From an uncultured Prevotella sp. (GTDB lineage Bacteria; Bacteroidota; Bacteroidia; Bacteroidales; Bacteroidaceae): DNA of 40,804 nt. The stretch is from NCBI GenBank assembly GCA_934256705.1, contig CAKQPF010000032.1:1-40804 (forward strand), written 5' to 3'. Every line of letters starts with the position of its first letter. Position 1 is the stretch's first letter. The notes beneath the pieces were generated by a model, which was given only the letters and a program-made list of their open reading frames with translations, did no database searches and was not told where the DNA came from. Below are positions 1 to 7,465 of this stretch, piece after piece. A program made the translations under genes and the position numbers.

Positions 1-215
1 CGTGTGCATCCCATCAGCACCGCAGCCTTTGAGAAAGTCAGATACTCTTGGCATTGCAAATCCATGATTGGCTCAATACCGTTAATCAAGTCCTGCTGTC
101 TTTTCTTCCTAAGACGTTTTGCCTCTGCCTGGCATTCCTCGGAACAGTATTTCTGCATACCGCTTCTTGGCACGAATGTCTTGCCACAAAATTCACATTT
201 TCTTGTCGGTCTCAT
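1..215 (-). CDS. Zinc-finger / helix-turn-helix excisionase-like DNA-binding protein (partial, start present)
   Basis: Reading leftward from an ATG at 215, the frame stays open to the window edge, so the 3' end is missing. The 71 visible residues begin MRPTRKCEFCGKTF, followed by YCSEEC: a C-x2-C ... C-x3-C zinc-ribbon arrangement. A lysine/arginine-rich helix comes next, then YLTFSKAAVLMGCT, which looks like the start of an excisionase/MerR-type helix-turn-helix. Small proteins of this design accompany tyrosine integrases in mobilizable elements of Bacteroidota (family knowledge). Its place in an AT-rich region beside a tRNA gene fits an integrated element. No integrase is visible inside the window. 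Confidence 0.65.
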   Translation of the reverse strand, partial: MRPTRKCEFCGKTFVPRSGMQKYCSEECQAEAKRLRKKRQQDLINGIEPIMDLQCQEYLTFSKAAVLMGCT

Positions 216-582
216 ACTCTTTGATATTGCTATGTTCTACATACTTTGAGTATTCCACCGATGGAGTAAACGGAAGTGAACCATTGACAACCTTTGTCAA
301 CCCAGTCCACGATATAACGCTTTTTGCCTATCAGCTTCAAATCTGTCCTCCATCGTAACCACTCGTAAACCCTTGTCAACTACGTTCACGATATGACAAA
401 ATAAAAGCTCCGCAAATTCTCCACGGTAGAAATACGCTGCAAAAATATGTGGAAAATCGGGAACTGCCAAAAAGCACTCAGAAAGTGTTAAAAATCAAAG
501 AGTATTGAAAATCAAGGCTTTATATTTAGTTGGCCGTAGTAAGTTATGGTTAGTTATAAGGCTCTAAATACAATTATAAGAA
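216..582. other. Gene-poor accessory DNA with a ~38-bp imperfect direct repeat
   Basis: No convincing gene is present. Two imperfect direct copies of a ~38-bp sequence lie at 281-318 and 359-397, sharing cores such as CACGATAT and TTGTCAAC. On the minus strand short frames run through here and overlap the zinc-finger gene start. They look like remnants, since no start codon or complete domain can be identified. Confidence 0.4.
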
Positions 583-777
583 TACTTTCGCTACAAGCAG
601 ATAGAACATACAAAGAATCCTAATGTTGGTCAATTTGATGTGCTTCTTGAACAGAACATTATAACTGTAGATTTGCTGCTTTGCCGTCCAAGTGGACATG
701 GCGATACATACTCTTTTAAAATCAAGAAGAAAGGTATGCCGTTATTATTCCCAGAAAGTGTGATTTATAATTTTTGA
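583..777 (+). pseudogene. 3' remnant of a gene, possibly an MvaI/BcnI-like restriction endonuclease
   Basis: A 64-codon frame starting after a stop has no plausible start codon and ends at TGA 775-777. It encodes ...KNPNVGQFDVLLEQNIITVD..., then KIKKKGMPLLFP and YNF at the end. The pattern of a hydrophobic VDLLL strand, then F-K-I-K, then LLFP near the C terminus recalls the end of MvaI/BcnI-type nucleases. That is my pattern recognition and is weak. Stops occur in this frame immediately upstream, so the gene is truncated at its 5' end. It sits just upstream of the 793-2040 cassette and may share its origin. Confidence 0.35.
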
Positions 778-792
778 AAGACAGAAAATCTT

Positions 793-1140
793 ATGTTAGA
801 TAAAGATTTACCTATACTTCAAAGTAATCATTTTTGGTATTTTGTCAAAGAATCATTCAAAGTGTTAGATTGTTCTATTGTCTTTCAAATGTATTCTATA
901 ACAAAGACGTGGCGACATGTTAATAGTGAAGGATGGGAAAAATATCATGATGAGATATGGAAAAAATGTGAATTACAATATACAAGCTCTGATGAATTGT
1001 TTCTTGGGGTATCTGAGATATATAAGTGTCTTATGTCGAAGCAACAATGGGACAATGAGAGTTTAATCATTTTCTTAAATCGATATGATTCTCGCTACAC
1101 AAGTGAAGAAATAAATGAAATAATGGATGATTGTTATTAA
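793..1140 (+). CDS. Hypothetical protein, 115 aa, first gene of an AT-rich cassette
   Basis: I do not recognise this protein. It is acidic and soluble with no signal peptide or membrane segment, and it has an aromatic-rich N terminus (NHFWYF, then W and Y residues). Base composition is strongly AT-rich compared with the core genes to the right. The ATG at 793 follows a weak purine stretch (GAAAGACAGAAAA). The stop at 1138-1140 is 3 nt before the ATG of the next gene, so the two are probably co-transcribed. The small acidic partner plus larger basic partner could be an immunity/effector or accessory-nuclease pair, but nothing in the sequence proves this. Confidence 0.6.
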   Translation: MLDKDLPILQSNHFWYFVKESFKVLDCSIVFQMYSITKTWRHVNSEGWEKYHDEIWKKCELQYTSSDELFLGVSEIYKCLMSKQQWDNESLIIFLNRYDSRYTSEEINEIMDDCY

Positions 1141-1143
1141 AAA

Positions 1144-2040
1144 ATGGAATTAGATAATCAAACGCAAAATCATAAAGAAATACAAAAACTTTCAGAATGG
1201 CATGCAATCGAAAAATTAACTCCATTCATTGAAGAAGTTTTTTGTCAAACAAATTCTGAAGCGTATAATATAGAAGAAACGGAAGAGCCAGATTTCGTTT
1301 TTTGCTGTCATGAAAAGTCTATTGGTGTTGAAGTAATCGAATGCCATCCTTCTACCTCCAAGAAGAAAAAAAACAATGCCCCTGCTTTGGAGAGTTTTAA
1401 AGAGAAAATATGCAAGTCGTTTTCAAATAACTTATATCTAAAATCCATAACAAAGGGGGTTAATAATAAGCTACGAATAATAATAGATTATGACAATGCA
1501 CTATCCATAAAATATAGCATTGATTCTATATGTTCAGCTATTGAATATTATTTGATAGCGTTCCATGAAGGTAATAAGGTTGGAAAAGGCAGAGTTATTA
1601 GAGGAATAAAAGTTTCAAAAACTATTGGACATAACATTATTCAATTTAATAATATTGGACGTGTCGATGCTATAGAAAGCAGTTCTCTTTGTGACTGTAT
1701 TGAGGCTAAAAACACATTATTCGATGCTTACAAAAGCAAACATCCATGTTCGGAATATTGGTTGTGTATACATTTGCCTTGGGAAGAATATAAACACTCT
1801 TATAGTATAAATTACGATGAGTCAGGAAATAGACTAAATAAACTTCTAAAGAAATCCAAGTTTAGTCGTATTTGTATAACAAGTAGTCTTCATGGGGATT
1901 TAAGATGGTTGAAAGGAGCCCCAATCCCTAAAAACTTGAAATGCCATAAAAGCACAAATGTAACAAAGACAAAAAGAAGATTTTCAAGAGCAATGAACCT
2001 GAAAACCTTTAGAAAATTGAGAACTCTTTATAGAATTTAA
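1144..2040 (+). CDS. Hypothetical protein, 298 aa, possible PD-(D/E)XK-like nuclease fold
   Basis: Second gene of the AT-rich pair, starting 3 nt after its neighbour. Residues about 45-66 read EETEEPDFVF, then eight residues, then GVEVIEC. This resembles the motif of PD-(D/E)XK nucleases (an acidic residue, PD, then a strand carrying E-x-K). However, the expected lysine is not at the canonical place, so the assignment is tentative. Further along there is WLCIHLPWEEY near residue 205 and a lysine/arginine-rich C terminus (KTKRRFSRA) that could bind nucleic acid. There are no membrane segments. A strong hairpin terminator follows immediately. A defence or toxin role is possible given the island context but unproven. 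Confidence 0.6.
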   Translation: MELDNQTQNHKEIQKLSEWHAIEKLTPFIEEVFCQTNSEAYNIEETEEPDFVFCCHEKSIGVEVIECHPSTSKKKKNNAPALESFKEKICKSFSNNLYLKSITKGVNNKLRIIIDYDNALSIKYSIDSICSAIEYYLIAFHEGNKVGKGRVIRGIKVSKTIGHNIIQFNNIGRVDAIESSSLCDCIEAKNTLFDAYKSKHPCSEYWLCIHLPWEEYKHSYSINYDESGNRLNKLLKKSKFSRICITSSLHGDLRWLKGAPIPKNLKCHKSTNVTKTKRRFSRAMNLKTFRKLRTLYRI

Positions 2041-2042
2041 TC

Positions 2043-2082
2043 AACCGACTGATTTTAAGCGCAAGCCTAAGGTCAGTCGGTT
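2043..2082. terminator. Bidirectional hairpin terminator
   Basis: A perfect 10-bp inverted repeat, AACCGACTGA at 2043-2052 and TCAGTCGGTT at 2073-2082, with a 20-nt loop. A T-rich tail follows on the plus strand. It sits between the plus-strand cassette and the minus-strand remnant, where a shared terminator is expected. Confidence 0.75.
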
Positions 2083-2084
2083 TG

Positions 2085-2480
2085 TTATTTTCCACAATAC
2101 TGCACAACCGTCATTCCTACACCTCCTGCAACCACAAAGAAGCCAATCGTGACGAAGAACCAAAAGAACCACTGGGCATAGTGACCGAGATAGCAACCAT
2201 CATATTCCTTGTATCTTTCACGGACTTTCTTCCGTTCATCAGCAAACATGGAATAGACCTCACGGATATGCATCTGCATCTGTGCGGTCATCCATTGGCG
2301 TTCTTTGGCAAACAGTTCTTGAATTTTATGGGTAAGATACTGCGTATTGCCTCAAGTCGCATTGTGGGGACAGAGGATATTGAGGGCTGCAGTGGGTGTT
2401 TTTAGCCTCAATTTATCTGATAATTCATAATGAGAGAACGTGTAAGCGCAAGAAGGACGTTGAAGGGCTTAGTTGTGGAT
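2085..2480 (-). pseudogene. Degraded small membrane protein gene
   Basis: On the minus strand a continuous frame runs from about 2480 to the stop at 2085, interrupted once by an in-frame TGA near 2360. The part after the TGA contains an amphipathic charged helix (KERQWMTAQMQMHIREVY). Then comes one strong membrane segment rich in F, W and G (QWFFWFFVTIGFFVVAGG). From the only good internal ATG (2291) a 68-residue single-pass protein could still be made. The whole stretch reads more like a decayed gene with a premature stop. I do not recognise the family; small proteins of this type occur on mobile elements. Confidence 0.35.
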
Positions 2481-2583
2481 TTGCGGATTATCCATGAAAG
2501 GAATAATATTGCGAAATACTCAATTATTTGCAGGTTTCGTAAACATTTTGAGAATATTGTTCCTTTTTCTGAAGTTATTTACG

Positions 2584-2591
2584 TACTTTTG
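2584..2591 (+). promoter_or_regulatory. Orphan TAnnTTTG promoter box
   Basis: TACTTTTG matches the Bacteroidota -7 consensus TAnnTTTG. It lies just upstream of the truncated AlbA/AAA_4 remnant and has no intact gene to drive. Confidence 0.4.
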
Positions 2592-2730
2592 CAAGCGTAT
2601 TTACTTATTACTTGCTGCCATACACTGGTGTAGGTAGCGGCATTACTCGTGCACTGGACGAAGATATCAATGTCACGTTTATGAATAATGACAAGGCACA
2701 AGAATTTGTGATTACAGTTTGGAGAGGAGA

Positions 2731-2820
2731 AAGTAACCAAGTCGAGGAAAAAAGTAACCAAGTCGAGGGGAAATGTAACCAAGTCGGTAACCAAGTCGAG
2801 GAAAAAAGTAACCAAGTCCA
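2731..2820 (+). repeat. 21-bp in-frame coding repeat (NQVEEKS)
   Basis: Four to five units built on GTAACCAAGTCGAGG, the first two exactly 21 bp apart. They encode the linker repeats between the ATP-binding part and the winged helix of the broken AlbA/AAA_4 gene. Confidence 0.8.
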
Positions 2821-2835
2821 AGACTCTGACACTCG

Positions 2836-2907
2836 ACTTAGACACTCTAACACCAACTTAGACACTCAACTTAGACACTCAACTTAGACACTCAACTTAG
2901 ACACTCT
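2836..2907 (+). repeat. 13-bp tandem repeat
   Basis: The unit ACTTAGACACTC(A/T) occurs at 2836-2848 and in four contiguous copies at 2856-2907. Since 13 is not a multiple of 3, each unit shifts the frame. Because the unit contains TAG, any three or more consecutive units must place a stop in frame. Confidence 0.85.
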
Positions 2908-3202
2908 GACACTAAAAAAGTGTCATTGTCTAATAAGCAAAGGGATATAGCAAATTCTGTTCAGTTCCTCGAACAACCGCTGAGATCATGGAACGCCTTG
3001 GTTTATCCAATCAAACCAAGAATCGTGAACGTAACATCACCTCCCTTGTTGCAGCAGGATATTTGCAGATGACTAATCCGGATAATCCTACAGCAAGTAA
3101 TCAGAAATACAAGAAAGTAAACAAATGATAAGAAGCATATGGATTCATTACTTAAGTTTCCCATCCCTATAAATCAAGTCTATTGCAGATGTAACACCAT
3201 GC

Positions 3203-3226
3203 AAAGCCCTGTAGATATGGGGCTTT
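3203..3226 (+). terminator. Possible hairpin terminator after the AlbA/AAA_4 remnant
   Basis: AAAGCCC (3203-3209) pairs with GGGCTTT (3220-3226) about 75 bp past the stop of the remnant. The T-rich tail is short, so this is a modest call. Confidence 0.4.
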
Positions 3227-3255
3227 AACTCTTTCCAATATTTATGCTATAACAT

Positions 3256-3293
3256 AAGAAAAGAGATTAGCGGAATGGCTAATCTCTTTTCTT
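3256..3293 (-). terminator. Terminator of the tRNA-Arg gene
   Basis: A perfect 16-bp inverted repeat (3256-3271 and 3278-3293, loop GGAATG). On the minus strand it lies immediately downstream of the tRNA and its 3' arm ends in a T-rich run. Confidence 0.8.
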
Positions 3294-3295
3294 TG

Positions 3296-3369
3296 TGACC
3301 TCGGCGGGGCTCAAACCCGCGATCTCAGGAACCGGAATCCTGCATTCTATTCAACTGAACTACGAGGCC
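3296..3369 (-). tRNA. tRNA-Arg(CCG)
   Basis: On the minus strand the acceptor stem GGCCTCG pairs with CGAGGTC (one G-U) and is followed by discriminator A. The D arm starts GTTCAGTTG. The anticodon stem-loop is CAGGA-TTCCGGT-TCCTG, giving anticodon CCG, which reads the arginine codon CGG. The T arm is GCGGG-TTTGAGC-CCCGC. CCA is not encoded. The 3' end faces the AT-rich accessory region, the usual geometry for integration at a tRNA gene. Confidence 0.93.
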
Positions 3370-3586
3370 GTGACATTGCTTGCACAGTGGCTTTGCGGCT
3401 TTCTTTTGCGGTGAACCGTTCTTAGGATTGTGTAGTCTAATCCTGTCTGGTGATTCACCGAATGCCGAAAAATATGGAGGCAATGCTTATATTATAACGT
3501 CGTTGTGGCGTTTTTATTTCTTTTCTCTTTGTTTTTTTTCTGTTTTTTTTTGTTGTGCTTTTAGCGTAGGGGGCAACAAAACTGGC

Positions 3587-6466
3587 TTAGTACCACTTCA
3601 CATTGTTGGCGTAGCCTGAGCGCTTGTCATACTTGAGAGCGTCGGTGAGGGTCGCTGCGTTACAACGGAAGGAGAAATTATAACTGGTGTAAGGTGCCAA
3701 TACCACAGAGCATGACATGTTGAAACAGTGGAGATCTCGTGATAGAGAAGCCGTTGTGGTGGACAACTTATGGTAATCGAAGTCGTAACCGGAAGAGAAG
3801 GAGATATTCCAGCCGTCAGAGATTCGGATGTTGCCGGAGAAGTTGAGGTTCTGGGTGAAAGCATACGGATAGCGCATTGACTTCGTATTGAATTTGCCAG
3901 ATGTGTTCTCACGCATTGTCACGCCGTATCCGAAGGTGATGCTCCAAGGCATTGAGAACTTCATGTATCCGTCCTCGTCAGTTTCCGCCTTGCCCGCGTT
4001 CTCCTTACGGGCACCGTTCTGCGCCTTGACCATAGTGTCATCGACGTTGGTGTTCACGTCATCGTCGTCGTCGTCATCATCCTCCGATTTCTTTGATTTC
4101 GTGTCGTCTCCACCTCCGAAGAGCTTCTTTATCTTAGAAGGGTCGAGGGTGTAGGAGATGTTTTGTGACATACCCTTGAAACGTCCGAATCGTCCGTAGC
4201 TGTACTCGGTGCGTGTTCCGACGTAAGGCTTGCCGCTTTCATCCAGTTCGTAGGCGTATGTGGCAAAGACGGCATTGAGGTTGAAGGTATAGTTCTTCCA
4301 CCATTTCAGTCGGATATTCATCGAGAGGTCGCTCCAAGGACGTGTCTTTGCCGCCATGTTGTAGGACATATTGGCGGATAGTTCGTCGATGATGCTTATT
4401 TTCTTGAAGTCGGCGGTGTCATTGTCAGTCTTCACTTTCATCTCCACATTGTTGGATATGGACATGTTGATGCTGCCCGTCTTGCCGCGTCCAGGCACGC
4501 CGAACATGCCGTTGGCATAAGGGGAATACTGCACGAGAGACACGTTGCCGTTGGTATCAGTCTTCTGATACGTGTCGTAATATCCATAACTTGATGCGCT
4601 GAAGTCAGGCGCATAACTGAATCCGATGGATGGCTTGATGACGTGGCGGATAGCCTGTATCTTGTCTCCGAATATCTTCTTGTTAGGATACCACATACCG
4701 TAGAGCGTGGTGTTGGCAGAGATGGAGAGGTTCCAGTTATACACGTTGTAGAATCCGTAAGTGGTATCGCTCACTTCTGTCTGCCTCGTTTCGTCCCAAC
4801 TCTTCTTCACCTTGTTGGAATACATGCGGTCGGTGAAATTGAATGAAGTGGAGACATTGAGATATTTGAACAATGTAAACGAACCGCTGATAGGAATACT
4901 GTGCTGGAAAGCGTTCTTCCAGTCCTTTATCAGGCTGGAGTGCATCAACTTATCCTCCTTGGTATTGATGGAATTGGAGATGTGTCCGGTGTAGGACATG
5001 GATATCTTCTCATACCATTTCTCTTCTCCCACTCTCTGCTTCTTCTTGAATGGATAGAATCTGGAGATGGAGATGTTGAGGTCTGGCAGAGTCATGGAGA
5101 TGCTGGAATCGCGCATGTTCTGCGAAAGGTTGGCAGAAGAAGAGAGGTTGAGACCGATGCTTGAGAAGCCTGTACTCCATGAAACGGAAGATGTACGCGT
5201 GCTCTGCGAACGGTAAGAAGGGTTGTAGAGCGACGACATATTGTTGGTCTCGTAGGATGAAGTGGCAAAGTTGACGCTGGCAGAGAGACTGCTGTATGGG
5301 TTTGCCTTGGCATCCTGACGGTGGCTCCATTGCAGTTTGAAGCTCGTGGTCTTGCTATAGTCTGCCAGTCCCTTGTCTCCTGTTCTGGTGTCCTGATAGC
5401 TGAAATAGAACGAACCCGAGTATTTATACCTCTTACGATAGTTGGACGCGGCAGAGATACCCCATGAGCCCTTGGTGTATATCTCACCGAGAAGCTTGAG
5501 GTCCACCTTGTCAGAGATGGCGAAATAGTAGCCTCCATCGCGCAGATAGAAGCCTCGTGAGGTCTCATCGCCGTAGGTAGGCATGATGAAACCGCTGGAA
5601 TAACTCTTGGAGAATGGGAAGAAACCGTAAGGAATGGCGATAGGGAGTGGCACATCCTGCACTACGAGGTAAGCCGGGCCGAAGGTGACGTCCTTGCCGG
5701 GGCGCATTATTCCGCGGGTGAGAGCGAGGTAGAAGTCCGGATGTTCCTCGTCGCAGGTGGTGTAACGGCCATGCTGAAGGTGCACATTACCGTATTTGTC
5801 ACGCTTTGATCGCTCGGAGATCATGAATCCGTCTTCCTGTTCGGTATAGACATTCTGTATGAGTCCTCTCTTGGTCTTGAAATTGAATGTCATTGAATCA
5901 CTCTTGTAGGAGTCGCTGCCCATCTGGAAAACAGGCGTTCCGGTAAGAGCCTTGGCTGTGGAATCGTATATGCCGGTGGCATATACGAGGCTTGAATCGA
6001 GCGTAAGGTATATCTTCTCACTGTTGAGGTCCATGTTCTCATACTTCACATTCGACTCGCCGTAGAGGTGAGCCTTCTTGTTTCCGGCATGATAGACGAG
6101 GGAATCGTTCGCCTTGTAGGTCACAGGAGCGTCGATGCCGTTCTTTCTCTGTCGGTTGATGGAATCGAGGCGGATGGAGTCGTCGATGCTCTGATTATGC
6201 TTCTTGATGGCAAGTTGGAGAGAATCGAGGGGCTTTCCTGTGATATTTGTAGAGTCTTTTATAGAATCATTGATGCTTTGTGGGGCAATGGAGTCTGCCT
6301 TTTGGGGCATAGTATCGCTCATTTCACGAGATTGAAACTCATGACTCTTGGCTTCGATACTGTCATTTCCATTGTGGAGGAACGCTCCGAGAAAGGACGT
6401 ACGTCCCCCTGCCATCATGAAGATGATGGCTAAGAAAAGCAGAAGTATGGTTGTACGCGTGCGCAT
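3587..6466 (-). CDS. lptD: LPS-assembly outer-membrane protein LptD
   Basis: At 959 residues this is the outer-membrane component that receives LPS from the periplasmic bridge and, with LptE, inserts it into the outer leaflet. The N terminus MRTRTTILLLFLAIIFMMAGG is a signal sequence. Next comes a low-complexity Asp/Ser-rich linker (about 50-110), then the OstA/LptA-like beta-jellyroll (about 110-240, with LYGESNVKY, and NVYTEQEDGF near 210), then the large beta-barrel domain rich in alternating aromatic strands to the C terminus. A run of nine aspartates near residue 800, probably in a surface loop, is unusual. The start lies just after a TAACTTTG box, implying a very short leader. The partner gene lptE is at about 18.5 kb. 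Confidence 0.9.
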   Translation of the reverse strand: MRTRTTILLLFLAIIFMMAGGRTSFLGAFLHNGNDSIEAKSHEFQSREMSDTMPQKADSIAPQSINDSIKDSTNITGKPLDSLQLAIKKHNQSIDDSIRLDSINRQRKNGIDAPVTYKANDSLVYHAGNKKAHLYGESNVKYENMDLNSEKIYLTLDSSLVYATGIYDSTAKALTGTPVFQMGSDSYKSDSMTFNFKTKRGLIQNVYTEQEDGFMISERSKRDKYGNVHLQHGRYTTCDEEHPDFYLALTRGIMRPGKDVTFGPAYLVVQDVPLPIAIPYGFFPFSKSYSSGFIMPTYGDETSRGFYLRDGGYYFAISDKVDLKLLGEIYTKGSWGISAASNYRKRYKYSGSFYFSYQDTRTGDKGLADYSKTTSFKLQWSHRQDAKANPYSSLSASVNFATSSYETNNMSSLYNPSYRSQSTRTSSVSWSTGFSSIGLNLSSSANLSQNMRDSSISMTLPDLNISISRFYPFKKKQRVGEEKWYEKISMSYTGHISNSINTKEDKLMHSSLIKDWKNAFQHSIPISGSFTLFKYLNVSTSFNFTDRMYSNKVKKSWDETRQTEVSDTTYGFYNVYNWNLSISANTTLYGMWYPNKKIFGDKIQAIRHVIKPSIGFSYAPDFSASSYGYYDTYQKTDTNGNVSLVQYSPYANGMFGVPGRGKTGSINMSISNNVEMKVKTDNDTADFKKISIIDELSANMSYNMAAKTRPWSDLSMNIRLKWWKNYTFNLNAVFATYAYELDESGKPYVGTRTEYSYGRFGRFKGMSQNISYTLDPSKIKKLFGGGDDTKSKKSEDDDDDDDDVNTNVDDTMVKAQNGARKENAGKAETDEDGYMKFSMPWSITFGYGVTMRENTSGKFNTKSMRYPYAFTQNLNFSGNIRISDGWNISFSSGYDFDYHKLSTTTASLSRDLHCFNMSCSVVLAPYTSYNFSFRCNAATLTDALKYDKRSGYANNVKWY

Positions 6467-6475
6467 TTGGGGTGC

Positions 6476-6483
6476 AAAGTTAC
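6476..6483 (-). promoter_or_regulatory. TAnnTTTG promoter box for lptD
   Basis: TAACTTTG on the minus strand ends only 9 nt before the lptD ATG at 6466. The predicted transcription start is therefore at or next to the start codon, suggesting a leaderless or nearly leaderless mRNA. Confidence 0.6.
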
Positions 6484-6684
6484 GAAATAATCTTGATATT
6501 ATGAAAAAATGACGTAAGAATGCACTTTTTTTAAGTTAAAATTGAGTTAAGGTAATTTGTGGAATCCGCCATGATAATTCGTGGAACTAACCGTAAACGC
6601 CTGTATGACAGATGGAAAAGAATGATAGGACTGGTCATAATCTCCTGTATTACAGATGATAATAATCAGCCGGGCAATGTCCAT

Positions 6685-7257
6685 TTACTGCTCTGCGTCA
6701 AACAGTCTGTGCCATTCCATGAAGCGGACCACATTGTCATCGCCGAATCTTTTCAGGTTTTTGAGCACTTTTTCCAGCGGTTTCTCGCGGTCGGGGTGCG
6801 TCTTCGAGAAGAATTTGTCAGCGTAGCAGATGACTTTTTCCAGTGTCGTCTCAGGCAGGAAGTCCTGTGCCGGGAGCGGCAAGTCTTGGTCGATGATGTC
6901 CTCCTTGGTCAGTCCGGCACCGGTATGGCGCTCGCAAACCCTTGCGAAAGGCTCGATTTCAGCCTTTGAAAGTCCGAACAGTTCCGCATCCTGGCGCAGC
7001 ATACCTGCTCCGATGCGTCCGTGGCAGAGGTAAGGCTCTTTGCCGAAGCATTCTATTCCCGTCGCATCGCATCTTACGATACCGATGTCATGGAGCATTG
7101 CGGCATTCTCCACATCGTCAGGATTGAGTCCCAGTTCGGGATGCTTTCTGCATATTTCGAGTGCCTTTTCAGCTACCTTGCGGCTGTGGATGGTGAGTAT
7201 CTCCTTGAGCTTCGGCTCTTTATAGTAATGGTCTATTATCTTTTCGTATAGTTTCAT
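6685..7257 (-). CDS. HD-domain phosphohydrolase (HDIG type)
   Basis: A 190-residue cytosolic HD-domain metal-dependent phosphohydrolase. The histidine at about 24 (LTIHSRKV), the HD pair in AAMLHDIGI (H56-D57), H79 in the LCHGRIGA segment, and the late aspartate in CYADKFFSK give the HD metal site. The substrate cannot be deduced; family members hydrolyse nucleotides or other phosphoesters. I chose the ATG at 7257 (MKLYEKIIDH). The frame stays open further upstream to 7389, but that part is simply translated intergenic repeat DNA (the same peptide-like string appears before the M48 protease). A hairpin repeat lies in its leader at 7300-7396. Confidence 0.8.
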   Translation of the reverse strand: MKLYEKIIDHYYKEPKLKEILTIHSRKVAEKALEICRKHPELGLNPDDVENAAMLHDIGIVRCDATGIECFGKEPYLCHGRIGAGMLRQDAELFGLSKAEIEPFARVCERHTGAGLTKEDIIDQDLPLPAQDFLPETTLEKVICYADKFFSKTHPDREKPLEKVLKNLKRFGDDNVVRFMEWHRLFDAEQ

Positions 7258-7299
7258 ACTGTGAGGGTGCTGGTAGGTTGTTGGTTTCTGCTTGTTTTT

Positions 7300-7396
7300 C
7301 CAGCCGGTAATGCGGCTGGCACAGTGGCTATTCTCTTGAGTGAAAAGTGAAGAGTGAAAAGTGAAGAGTGAGAAATCGCGCTGACGCAATCGGGAG
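7300..7396 (-). repeat. Composite intergenic repeat, copy 1 (hairpin module plus CGCGTCAGCGC/TTCAC module)
   Basis: Read on the minus strand: first a CGTCAGCGCGATTT motif, then iterated CACTCTTCACTTTT units, then GCCACTGTG followed by the hairpin CCAGCC-GCATTACC-GGCTGG. It lies in the leader of the HD-domain gene and is co-oriented with it. Related copies are at 8080-8113, 8778-8872 and 21350-21540. Confidence 0.8.
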
Positions 7397-7465
7397 ACTT
7401 AAACCGGAGAACGTATCCTGCCTCCCCTCCCCCTATAGGGGGATAAGAGGGGGACTATTCTTCAT

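Larger units (their letters stand above)
2612..3128 (+). pseudogene. 3' remnant of an AlbA_2 / divergent AAA_4 ATP-binding regulator
   Basis: Starting at 2612 the frame reads LPYTGVGSGITRALDE, the typical C-terminal part of AlbA_2/AAA_4 (Schlafen-related) regulators. A repeat tract (NQVEEKS units, 2731-2820) follows. After this the frame is lost in 13-bp tandem repeats. A second frame (about 2923-2955) gives SNKQRDIAN. A third frame gives CSVPRTTAEIMERLGLSNQ and runs to the TGA at 3126-3128: a winged-helix domain of the kind that normally closes this family. A single missing T near 2955 (AAATTC where AAATTTC would restore the frame) separates the last two. The N-terminal AlbA domain is absent. 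The gene is therefore 5'-truncated and frameshifted more than once. Confidence 0.75.

Noticed and set aside
7258..7389. N-terminal extension of the HD-domain protein
   Set aside because: The extension is translated from the intergenic composite repeat; the same pseudo-peptide precedes the unrelated M48 protein, so it is not a protein domain.
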